Positions 7,901 through 13,938 of a stretch of DNA of 26,106 nucleotides are shown one piece after another. The DNA comes from Hyphomicrobiales bacterium. GTDB taxonomy: Bacteria > Pseudomonadota > Alphaproteobacteria > Rhizobiales > Beijerinckiaceae. Positions within the stretch are counted from its first letter, which is position 1, and each line of letters starts with the position of its first letter. The translations under genes were made by a program, and so were the position numbers. The notes beneath the pieces were generated by a model. That model was not told where the DNA came from, did not search any database, and saw nothing but the letters and a program-made list of their open reading frames with translations. Location of the stretch: assembly GCA_027489835.1 (NCBI GenBank), contig JAIXZF010000130.1:1-26106 (forward strand). Direction: 5' to 3'.

Positions 7901-8502
7901 AGCTGCCGCGCGACGTGAAGAGAGCGCGGCAACTGCTCGAGGCGAAGGCGCTGTCCGACCTGTCACGCACCGATCTCGCGCTCGAGATCCTGATCGGGGA
8001 GCGCGGGCCGGAGATCGACCGGCTCAAGGCCGACATCCTGTGGTCGGCACGGCGCTGGCGCGAGGCCGGCGAGGAGCACGAGCGAATCCTGGGCGATGCC
8101 TGGCAGAGCGGCGCGCCGCTCACGGACCGGCAGCGGGCCGACGCGATGCGCGCCGCGGTCGCCTACGTGATGGCGGCGGAGGCGCTGTCGCTCGACCGGC
8201 TGCGCGCGAAATACGCCGCGCCCATGTCCCAGACGCCGGATGCCCGGACCTTCGCCTTCGTCACCGGCGCGAACCGGGGCGGGGCTGCGGACATCCGGGA
8301 ACTGGCCCGCAACTTCTCCAGTGCCGACACGCTGATGGAGTTCATGACCGAATACCGCAAGCGCTACCCGGACTATGCCTCGACGTTGCGTTCGCGCCAG
8401 AAGCCCGAAGCGCCCAAGGACGCGCCGCCGGCGGAGACGCCCGAGAGCCCTGCGCCCAAGCAGGCCGAGAACGCGCCGCCCGCGCCGGGCCGGCCGGGCT
8501 GA
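4951..8502 (+). CDS. Large exported protein with AMIN-like domains and TPR-like repeats
   Basis: A protein of about 1,183 residues, function unknown. From the GTG at 4951 (GGAGG 14 bases upstream) it has a Sec signal peptide ending LSLAQ near residue 32, which predicts export to the periplasm. Two beta-rich blocks follow (about 46-130 and 171-268), built like AMIN domains: an FGRIAIQLP-type strand, a VLVIGFSEPV-type strand, and a final FVDLIPENW. Next come a Pro/Ala/Gln-rich linker (about 269-361), a third AMIN-like block (about 362-455; ARVDFQFP, VVIVFDTIDLI) and a possible fourth (about 516-580). The second half (about 590-1115) is a long run of paired amphipathic helices of TPR/SEL1 type, and the tail is Pro/Glu-rich. 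AMIN domains usually bind the cell wall. Its place among flagellar genes and the CtrA-like box upstream suggest a role in motility or envelope placement; that is inference. It converges on fliP with a 6-base gap. A longer start (GTG 4864) is possible. Confidence 0.8.
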   Translation: MSAVVALGWVRGLMFGAGLAAMLAGAPGLSLAQSPLATVRGVEQQNFGRIAIQLPTAQKTTARIANGVLVIGFSEPVDISVDRIIRELPSYVSVARVDPDGRGMRLALTRTFRVNHLEAAEKVFVDLIPENWQGLLPSLPADVVEDLARRARAAEALARDARRFAEQPAVREVTVRTASLPTLSRIVFELPSQVVVDHAVEARAVEIALNAPLKLDGAQLRAALPTGVQLERLEAAAGAVRIRLSLPEHLAAKGFREDEGFVLDLTDKRRSASTPASTPAEAPAPAPAQAQAPTQAPAAPAQGQAQTQAQAPAPPARAAAEPPRTAAAEAPAPPKAAAAPAPQPQPQAEAAPAPARTLPPQKVTVTASQMDDGARVDFQFPRRTAAAAFQDKGEVVIVFDTIDLIEPADLLQAAARQVAAASASREGKATVLRLQMRQPGLVRFAPDAMRWSLTTGDKGVQAAEPLASRRAADERGQTVIAVPLAGVSGVHWIGADSGAPMAVATGYGPGAAMPKPQRFVEFQLEQTMQGVVVRPLADDLAVRAGVGEVVISRGGGLAVTFVAERANAALPGKAAPELFPDRKAWAEMRLGSTREQMIQLQQKAADAPRSERSAARLKLASFLLANELHAESLGPVATLLRDDPNFRTDRRPHLSRAIAQTLMERSKEAEETLGAPFLRDDAEAALWRAVNDARQGRFPRALAGLRRAGEIIDAYPEQLQAPIRLQTVRAAIAMRDLGVAERELSILASLAPNWLPRDEVELLRAQLDDASGRPEAALAGYRALFESPLRPVSARAQLLAVQLVDREHDTSMSPEETLARLETVALTWRGGDVEIEAIGELGAIYAGQQRWRDAFNLARKANGYFPDHPVTRKLHDDTARLFEELFTTGKADQLPRVEALALFYDFKEFLPIGRRGDEITRRLADRLVELDLLEQAGELLQHQIDNRLTGAARATVAARLAMIRLMNNKPAEALGALASSRIAELPRDVKRARQLLEAKALSDLSRTDLALEILIGERGPEIDRLKADILWSARRWREAGEEHERILGDAWQSGAPLTDRQRADAMRAAVAYVMAAEALSLDRLRAKYAAPMSQTPDARTFAFVTGANRGGAADIRELARNFSSADTLMEFMTEYRKRYPDYASTLRSRQKPEAPKDAPPAETPESPAPKQAENAPPAPGRPG

Positions 8503-8508
8503 GCGCCG

Positions 8509-9339
8509 TCAGTTGCCGTAGCTCTTCACCAGCGAGCCGGCGACGAGGCCCCAGCCATCCACCAGCACGAAGAAGATCAGCTTGAACGGCAGCGCGATGA
8601 TGACGGGCGGCAGCATCATCATGCCCACCGACATCAGGATCGACGCGACCACGAGGTCGATGATGAGGAAGGGCACGAACAGCAGGAAGCCGATCTCGAA
8701 GGCGCGCCTGAGTTCCGAGATCATGAAGGCCGGCACCAGCACCTGAAGGCTGACCTCTTCGGGCGTGGCGGGTGCGGGCTCGCGCGACAATTCGATGAAC
8801 AGAGCCAGATCCTTCTCGCGCACATGCTTGAGCATGAAGGTGCGGAAGGGCAGGACGCCGCGCTCGAACGCCTGCTGCGGCGTGATCTGGTTCGCCAGCA
8901 GCGGCACGGCGGCCACCGTGTAGGCCTCGCGGAAGGTGGGCGCCATGATGAAGGCGGTGAGGAAGAGCGCGAGCGCGGTGATGACGGCATTGGGAGGGGC
9001 CGTCTGCGTGCCCAGCGCCGAGCGAAGCAGCGAGAGCACCACCACGATCCTGGTGAACGAGGTGACCATGATCAGGATCGAGGGCGCCACCGACAGCACC
9101 GTGATCAGCGCGATGAGCTGAAGCGCGCGCTCGGTGACGCCGCCGCCCTGGCCGAAATCCAGCGTCACGGTCTGCGCGAGGGCCGGCGCCGTCCATCCGA
9201 CGATGGCGAGCCAGAGCAGGGACAGCGCCAGCCATCCGAGATGCCGCCGCAGGGGCCGGCAGGGCCGCGCCGCTGCCGCTCGCGCTTCGGGCAGCGCAGA
9301 GCCGGGCCGCTCTGGCGGCAGATGTTGGGGAAGCGCCAT
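8509..9339 (-). CDS. fliP: Flagellar type III export gate protein FliP
   Basis: FliP is the main subunit of the FliP5-FliQ4-FliR1 export gate in the inner membrane, through which rod, hook and filament proteins leave the cell. The 276-residue product has a cleavable signal-like N-terminus (ending APALAQ, about residue 55), then four membrane segments. Family signatures are ILIMVTSFTRIVVVLSLLR, the TAPPNAVITALALFLTAFIM region, and the C-terminal FEIGFLLFVPFLIIDLVVAS with SVGMMMLPP. The N-terminal stretch before the signal core is about 40 residues and Arg-rich, so a later start is possible. It lies 94 bases after fliO on the same strand. Confidence 0.96.
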   Translation of the reverse strand: MALPQHLPPERPGSALPEARAAAARPCRPLRRHLGWLALSLLWLAIVGWTAPALAQTVTLDFGQGGGVTERALQLIALITVLSVAPSILIMVTSFTRIVVVLSLLRSALGTQTAPPNAVITALALFLTAFIMAPTFREAYTVAAVPLLANQITPQQAFERGVLPFRTFMLKHVREKDLALFIELSREPAPATPEEVSLQVLVPAFMISELRRAFEIGFLLFVPFLIIDLVVASILMSVGMMMLPPVIIALPFKLIFFVLVDGWGLVAGSLVKSYGN

Positions 9340-9433
9340 TCTTGATCCGACTCACCTTCGGCGCCGCCAAGGTAAGCGGGAAGGGCCGCGGATCAAATCA
9401 TCGTGGCGACGCAGGCAAGGCCCGCCTTGCCGC

Positions 9434-10936
9434 TCAGCTCCGGGGCGGGGCGCCGCGGTTCAGCAGCCGCGCGAATTCGGCCTCGATCGCGTCGACGGAG
9501 AATGGATCGGCCGAACCCTGCGGGGCGGGCGGCGCGGGCGGGGCCGGCTGCGCCGGAGGCGGCGTCGGCGTCAGGCTCGGCGCGGAGGCGGGCGTTGCGG
9601 CCGGCTCGGCGCGGATTTCCGCGGGCAGGGGCGCGCGGGGCGCTTCCGGAGAGGCCGGCGGCGGAGCCGGTGGCGCGGAAGGCTTGGGCTTGTCCGCGGC
9701 GGGCAGCGCGGGCTCGGCCTTGGCGGCAGGCGGCTCGGCGCGCGGGGAAGCCTTCACAGCCGGCGGAGCCTCCGCCTTCGGCTCCGGCCTGGGTTCGGCT
9801 TTGGGAGGCTCGGGCTTGGCCGGTTCGGGCCGGGAGGCCGGAGCGGTCGGCGGCGATGCGGCGTCCGGGACGCGCACGGGCTTGACCGGAGGTGAAGGCC
9901 CCTCGGCGAGCGCCGCCGACAGCTCGCGCTCGAAATCGGTGGTGTTGGACGGCGCGGGCTGAGCCGGTGGCGTCGGCACGGGCGGGGCGATCTCGGCCTT
10001 CTGCGGAACGGGCGCGGCCTGCGGGGCCGGGGGCGACGCGGCCGGCCTGGGCGGCGTGGCGGGCTGCGAAGGCGCGGGGCCGCCGGCATTCGCCATGCTC
10101 GCCGGCTTCACGCCGGAGAAGGGCCGCTTGAGCGCCTCGGACAGCGCCTTCGTCATGTCGCTGAGCTCATCCTGCGAGGCGATGGAGGCGCGCGGCGAGT
10201 TGAGCGGCTCGAGCAGCACCTTCGGGGCCTCCGCCGGGGCCCTGGCGGGCTCGGCCGGCGCGAGGCGCGCAAGCTCGGCCTCCATCGAGGCGGCGAGGCT
10301 ATCCTCGAGGCTGGGGGCGGCAGGCGCGGGTTCGGGCTGGCGCACGGCGCGATCGGGCGCGCGGGGCGCGGTCGACGAGCCAGCCGGCGGCATCGCCTGG
10401 GCCGGAAGGGGAGGCATCGCGGCCGGCGCGGCGATCTGGGGCGCAATGGCGACAGTGGGCGTGACGCTGACGGCCGGCGTCGTGGCGATGGCGGCGGCGA
10501 CCGAGGCTGGCGGGGCACGGCGCGGCGCCTCCTCCGGGGCGGGCATGGCGGGCGGCTGCGGCGCGCGGCGGGTCGGAACCGGCGAAGGCTCGGCGACGGG
10601 CGAGCCCTCCATGCCATCGAGCGGAAGGGGAAGCTGGGCCCGCGCGCTGGCGCGCACGATGCTGGCCTCGACCACGACGTCGTTGGGGCCGCCGATCATC
10701 ACGAGATGTTCGACGTTGTCGCGGCGGAGCAGGACGAGCTGGCGCTGGCGGTCGAGCTCGAAGATGTCGACGATGCCGAGGCGGGGCTGGCGTGCGCGGT
10801 TTCCCTGGCCCGCCATGCGCAGCCTGCCGCCCGTCACCCGGCGAAGGATCAGTCCGGCGATCAGGACCAGCAGCAGAACCAGCGTGAGGGCGATGATCGC
10901 CTTCACCGGCGTCGACAGTTCATTGAAACCAAACAC
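9434..10936 (-). CDS. fliO: FliO-family flagellar export protein with long Pro/Ala-rich tail
   Basis: FliO helps assemble the FliP ring of the flagellar export gate. The 500-residue product has one membrane segment (about residues 10-31, IIALTLVLLLVLIAGLIL), then the small FliO domain (about 35-95) with RLGIVDIFELDRQRQLVLLR and the HLVMIGGPNDVVVE signature. About 375 residues of Pro/Ala-rich, probably disordered cytoplasmic sequence follow, interrupted by short acidic-amphipathic helices: SLAASMEAELARL, DFERELSAAL and AIEAEFARLL. Classical FliO is little more than 100 residues, so the tail is a large extension. The start codon is GTG, with only a weak purine-rich stretch upstream; no better in-frame start was seen. 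The gene precedes fliP in the same direction. The FliO call rests on the N-terminal domain and on this neighbourhood. Confidence 0.85.
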   Translation of the reverse strand: MFGFNELSTPVKAIIALTLVLLLVLIAGLILRRVTGGRLRMAGQGNRARQPRLGIVDIFELDRQRQLVLLRRDNVEHLVMIGGPNDVVVEASIVRASARAQLPLPLDGMEGSPVAEPSPVPTRRAPQPPAMPAPEEAPRRAPPASVAAAIATTPAVSVTPTVAIAPQIAAPAAMPPLPAQAMPPAGSSTAPRAPDRAVRQPEPAPAAPSLEDSLAASMEAELARLAPAEPARAPAEAPKVLLEPLNSPRASIASQDELSDMTKALSEALKRPFSGVKPASMANAGGPAPSQPATPPRPAASPPAPQAAPVPQKAEIAPPVPTPPAQPAPSNTTDFERELSAALAEGPSPPVKPVRVPDAASPPTAPASRPEPAKPEPPKAEPRPEPKAEAPPAVKASPRAEPPAAKAEPALPAADKPKPSAPPAPPPASPEAPRAPLPAEIRAEPAATPASAPSLTPTPPPAQPAPPAPPAPQGSADPFSVDAIEAEFARLLNRGAPPRS

Positions 10937-11261
10937 GTTGTCTTCGCTTTCGATGTTGCGGACCGGCGCGATTCCACCGGCGTCGTCCAGCCCCGGCCTT
11001 CATAACACCGAACGCCAGCCTGCGGAAATCCTTGGCGTAACCGTGGCCGCGGCGCTTCGGGACGGGCGGGAAGCGGCGGCGCCTCCGTTGCCGTGCGCCG
11101 TGAGGCTGCGGCACGTTCGGCGAAGTCGGCGCCAGGGAGGAACCGCCGCCGGAACGAGGCGTTGGTCGCCTCAAGGCCGCGTGCGCCGGCTGGCGGCGAT
11201 GGGCGCGACAGGGCCCGGCACGCCGCGCCGCACATTCTCCCCACACACAGGACGACGAGAC
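10937..11261. other. Divergent intergenic region, fliO / small proline-rich ORF
   Basis: 325 bases lie between the GTG of fliO (-) and the ATG of the small proline-rich ORF (+). No CtrA box, clear sigma-70 pair or terminator was found. Open frames here lack ribosome sites and family resemblance and are treated as chance frames in GC-rich DNA. The fliO promoter should lie here but I cannot place it. Confidence 0.4.
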
Positions 11262-11498
11262 ATGGCCATTCCCCCGCCCAACCAGCCGCTCCAGCCCGGC
11301 CCGTCCGAGCCCGCAACCCAGCCGGCGCCGATGCCGGGCCCCGAGATTTTGCCGCCGGCCGAACCCGTCGGCCTGCCGATGCCGCCGCCTGGCGAGGTCC
11401 CGGTGCCGACCGAACCGCTGAACGTGCCTCCCGGCTCCGATCCGGTGACGCCCACGATCAGCCCCGGCGACCCCGGGATTCCGCAGCCTCAAGGCTGA
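11262..11498 (+). CDS. Small proline-rich hypothetical protein (78 aa)
   Basis: The ATG at 11262 is preceded by a ribosome-site-like AGGACGACGAG and opens a 78-residue frame with about 37% proline (29 of 78). The rest is mainly Gly, Glu, Val, Thr and Gln, with no Lys or Arg. There is no signal peptide, membrane segment or cysteine. The sequence is a loose run of P-x-P units and should be disordered or polyproline-II. It ends 191 bases before flgB and points the same way, but the CtrA box lies between them, so it is probably not part of the flgB operon. I do not recognise it. It may be a real small protein or a chance frame; the ribosome site and strong compositional order favour a real gene. 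Confidence 0.45.
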   Translation: MAIPPPNQPLQPGPSEPATQPAPMPGPEILPPAEPVGLPMPPPGEVPVPTEPLNVPPGSDPVTPTISPGDPGIPQPQG

Positions 11499-11626
11499 AG
11501 CCGGATCGACGACGCTGCACCGTGTCTGACACCGCCGGCATGTCGGCCCCGGCCACAGGTCCGCCGCGGGAGTATTGCCCGGTCGCGGTGTGCCATAGAC
11601 CAGCGTTGACGTCGGCCAAGGCGGTC

Positions 11627-11642
11627 TTAACCAGATCTTAAC
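11627..11642 (+). promoter_or_regulatory. Perfect CtrA binding box upstream of flgB operon
   Basis: The bases TTAA, CCAGATC (7), TTAAC match the CtrA consensus TTAA-N7-TTAAC exactly. The site also forms an 11-base-spaced direct repeat of TCTTAACCA (11625-11633 and 11636-11644), one helical turn apart. It lies about 48 bases before the flgB ATG. TTAA is rare in this GC-rich DNA, which makes a chance match unlikely. In alphaproteobacteria CtrA commonly controls flagellar operons. Confidence 0.75.
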
Positions 11643-11689
11643 CATGGGGGCGGCAATTCTTGCCCAGCGAACAGGCTGGACAAAAACCC

Positions 11690-12070
11690 ATGGCCATCGG
11701 CGGACTTCCCCTTTTCGACGCGCTCAAGGCGCGGATGAGCTGGCACCACGCACGGCAGAAGGTGCTGGCCGAGAACGTGGCCAATGCCGACACGCCGGGC
11801 TTCAAGCCGCTCGACGTGAAGGCTCCCGTGGCTGCGCGCGGCGGGCTGGTGCTGGCCCGCACCGATGGCGGGCACATTCCCATCGGCGGCTTCGACGGCA
11901 ACGACCCGTCCCGGGCCCGCCGCTTCGAGACCACGCCCTCGGGCAATGGCGTCAATCTCGAGGACGAGATGCTCAAGGTCGCCCAGAACAACCAGGATTA
12001 TCAGCTCGCCGCGACGCTCTACCAGAAGAGCATGGGCCTGATGAAGATCGCCATCGGCAAGGGCCGCTGA
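11690..12070 (+). CDS. flgB: Flagellar proximal rod protein FlgB
   Basis: FlgB is a proximal rod subunit of the basal body and is exported by the flagellar type III system. The 126-residue product shows the family pattern: LFDALKARMSWHHARQKVLA, then the ENVANADTPGFKPLD signature, and a C-terminal helix (NLEDEMLKVAQNNQDYQLAA, followed by KSMGLMKIAIGKG). The ATG at 11690 is preferred over an in-frame TTG at 11660, because FlgB proteins start near this point and because the longer form lies nearer the CtrA box. It opens the flgB-flgC-fliE-fliQ-fliR-flhB-cckA unit; flgC starts 11 bases after its stop. Confidence 0.95.
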   Translation: MAIGGLPLFDALKARMSWHHARQKVLAENVANADTPGFKPLDVKAPVAARGGLVLARTDGGHIPIGGFDGNDPSRARRFETTPSGNGVNLEDEMLKVAQNNQDYQLAATLYQKSMGLMKIAIGKGR

Positions 12071-12081
12071 GGGAACGCGCG

Positions 12082-12492
12082 ATGGACCTTCTCAAGAGCA
12101 TCGTCGCCGCCGCATCGGGCCTCAGGGTCCAGTCGGGGCGCATGAAAGTGATCTCCGAAAACCTCGCCAACGCGGATTCGACCGCGGACCGGGCCGGCGT
12201 CGACCCGTACCGGCGCAAGGTGCCGACCTTCAAGGGCCAGCTCGACCGCGAGGTGGGCGTCAGGACCGTGGAGCTCGGGCGCGTGCGCACCGACACCAGC
12301 GCCTTCCGCAGTCGCTACGACCCCGGCCACCCGGCCGCCGACGCGAATGGCGAGGTCAAGCTGCCCAACGTCAACTCGCTGATCGAGACGATGGACATGC
12401 GCGAGGCCCAGCGCAGCTACGAGGCCAACCTCAACGTGATCTCTTCGGCGCGCCGGATGATCGCCCGCACCATCGAAATCCTGCGCGCCTGA
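12082..12492 (+). CDS. flgC: Flagellar proximal rod protein FlgC
   Basis: FlgC is a proximal rod protein partnering FlgB and FlgF. The 136-residue product has normal family length. Its N-terminal rod signature includes ASGLRVQSGRMKVISENLAN, about residues 11-30, followed by an ADSTADRAGVDPYRRK segment. Family blocks after that are YDPGHPAADANGEVKLPNVN (about 77-96) and a terminal helix with RSYEANLNVISSARRMIART. The ATG at 12082 has GAGGGA about 8 bases upstream. The gene is 11 bases from flgB and 16 from fliE. Nothing odd is seen. Confidence 0.96.
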   Translation: MDLLKSIVAAASGLRVQSGRMKVISENLANADSTADRAGVDPYRRKVPTFKGQLDREVGVRTVELGRVRTDTSAFRSRYDPGHPAADANGEVKLPNVNSLIETMDMREAQRSYEANLNVISSARRMIARTIEILRA

Positions 12493-12508
12493 ACGGGGGA
12501 CCTGACCG

Positions 12509-12835
12509 ATGACGACATCCAGTTTCGCCGCGGGCGCCTATTCCGCCGTCCAGGGGCTTGGAGCCAAGGGCCTGCCGGCCAAGGCCGCGAGCGGCGCGGG
12601 CGCGCTCGGCGGCGCGCTGCCGGATTTCTCCGCCATGGTGAAGCAGGCGGTCGACGGCGTCGGCGCCGCGGGATCCAAGGCCGACCAGCAGGTGAGCGCG
12701 GCCGTGGCCGGGCAGGCCGACCTCGTCAACGTCGTCACCGCGGTGGCCGAAAGCGAAGCGGCCATCGAGACACTGGTGGCGGTGCGCGACCGCGTGATCG
12801 CGGCCTATGAGGAAATCATGAGGATGCAAGTCTGA
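12509..12835 (+). CDS. fliE: Flagellar hook-basal body adaptor FliE
   Basis: FliE links the proximal rod to the MS ring and export gate and is among the first substrates exported. The product is 108 residues, the usual size. It has a small Ala/Gly-rich N-terminal part, the middle DFSAMVKQAVDGV block (about 39-51), and the conserved C-terminal VNVVTAVAESEAAIETLVAV and RDRVIAAYEEIMRMQV blocks. Its stop codon TGA shares one base with the ATG of fliQ, a typical sign of translational coupling. Confidence 0.94.
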   Translation: MTTSSFAAGAYSAVQGLGAKGLPAKAASGAGALGGALPDFSAMVKQAVDGVGAAGSKADQQVSAAVAGQADLVNVVTAVAESEAAIETLVAVRDRVIAAYEEIMRMQV

Positions 12836-13101
12836 TGACCGGAAGCCTGATCCTCGACATCGGCAGGGACGGCATCGTCACCTTCCTCAAGACCGGCGCG
12901 CCCGTGATGCTCGTGGCGCTCGTCATCGGCCTCGCCATCTCGATCCTGCAGGCGCTGACGCAGGTGCAGGAGCAGACGCTGGTCTTCGTGCCCAAGATCA
13001 TCGCCGTGTTCGCCTCGCTGCTGCTGTTCCTGCCGTTCATGGGCGACGCGATGGGAAGCTATATGGTGAGGGTGGCGGCGCGAATCGCGTCCGGCGGCTG
13101 A
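12835..13101 (+). CDS. fliQ: Flagellar type III export gate protein FliQ
   Basis: FliQ is the small, four-copy subunit of the FliP-FliQ-FliR export gate. The 88-residue product has two membrane helices (about residues 18-40 and 52-68) and the family motif ALTQVQEQTLVFVPKIIAVF in between. It overlaps the fliE stop by one base. After its stop comes a GC-rich 72-base gap before fliR. Confidence 0.96.
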   Translation: MTGSLILDIGRDGIVTFLKTGAPVMLVALVIGLAISILQALTQVQEQTLVFVPKIIAVFASLLLFLPFMGDAMGSYMVRVAARIASGG

Positions 13102-13133
13102 TGGCGCTCCTGGCGGCCGGGGCTGCCGGCGAG

Positions 13134-13163
13134 GCGGGCCGCCCGCCGGGCGACAGGGCCCGC
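13134..13163 (+). other. Hairpin in the fliQ-fliR gap, just before the fliR ribosome site
   Basis: The bases GCGGGCC (13134-13140) pair perfectly with GGCCCGC (13157-13163), and the loop contains a nested GCCC/GGGC pair. The hairpin ends directly against the fliR ribosome site GAGGAG (13164-13169). No T-run follows, so it is not a standard terminator. It may influence translation or RNA stability. Confidence 0.4.
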
Positions 13164-13173
13164 GAGGAGCCGC

Positions 13174-13932
13174 ATGACCTTCACCATCCTGCCCGACATG
13201 GCGGCGCTGTTCATGCTCGTGTTCGCGCGCGTGGGCACGATGGTGATGATGATGCCCGGGCTGGGCGAGCGCTTCGTGCTGACACGCGCGAAGGTGGCGA
13301 TCGCGGTGTTCCTCTCGTTGCTGATGCTGCCGGTGGCGCGGCCGCTGATGCAGCCGCCGAACGACCCGGCCGCTCTGATGACCCTGCTGATCTCGGAAAT
13401 CCTGATCGGCGCCGTGCTCGGGCTATCGGCGCGGCTGATCATGACCGCGCTCCAGACCGCCGGCGTGATCGTCGCCAACCAGATCGGCCTCGGCTTCGCC
13501 ACGGCGGTGGACCCGGCCATGGGCCAGCAGAACCCTTCGATCGGCAATTTTCTGACGATCATGGGCGTGACGCTGGTGATGGTCACCGACATCCATCACC
13601 TCGCCATCGGCGCGATCCATTCGAGCTATGCGATGCTGCCGCCCGGCGCCTATCCTTCGCTCGGCGACGCGTCGGCGCTGGGGCTCCAGGCGGTGGCCAA
13701 GTCCTTCAGCATCGCGGTGCAAATCTCGGCGCCGTTCATCGTGTTCGGGCTGCTGTTCAATCTCGGCCTCGGCGTGCTGGCGCGGCTGATGCCGCAGTTC
13801 CAGGTCTTCTTCCTCGGGGCGCCTGCGTCGATCCTGCTCGGCATGGCCATCCTCGCGGCCATCGTCAGCGTGATGATGGCGGTTTTCCTCGGCGAGCTCG
13901 GCGGCTTCCTCAATCAGATCGCGGGGCGTTGA
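13174..13932 (+). CDS. fliR: Flagellar type III export gate protein FliR
   Basis: FliR is the single-copy subunit that closes the FliP-FliQ-FliR gate and contacts FlhB. The 252-residue product has about six membrane segments. Family features include the N-terminal FARVGTMVMMMPGLGERFV region (about 15-33), the QTAGVIVANQIGLGFATAVD block (about 94-113), and the FGLLFNLGLGVLARLMPQFQ block (about 191-210). The ATG at 13174 has GAGGAG 4 bases upstream. It is followed by flhB after 6 bases. Confidence 0.95.
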   Translation: MTFTILPDMAALFMLVFARVGTMVMMMPGLGERFVLTRAKVAIAVFLSLLMLPVARPLMQPPNDPAALMTLLISEILIGAVLGLSARLIMTALQTAGVIVANQIGLGFATAVDPAMGQQNPSIGNFLTIMGVTLVMVTDIHHLAIGAIHSSYAMLPPGAYPSLGDASALGLQAVAKSFSIAVQISAPFIVFGLLFNLGLGVLARLMPQFQVFFLGAPASILLGMAILAAIVSVMMAVFLGELGGFLNQIAGR

Positions 13933-13938
13933 GCGCCC

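Noticed and set aside
8342..9370. Alternative minus-strand frame covering fliP
   Set aside because: It is in a different frame from FliP and has Arg/His-rich shadow composition; FliP signatures are only in the frame ending at 8509.
11646..11663. Possible sigma-54 site before flgB
   Set aside because: GG and GC elements are present but not at the required spacing of 10 bases; the perfect CtrA box is a better explanation.
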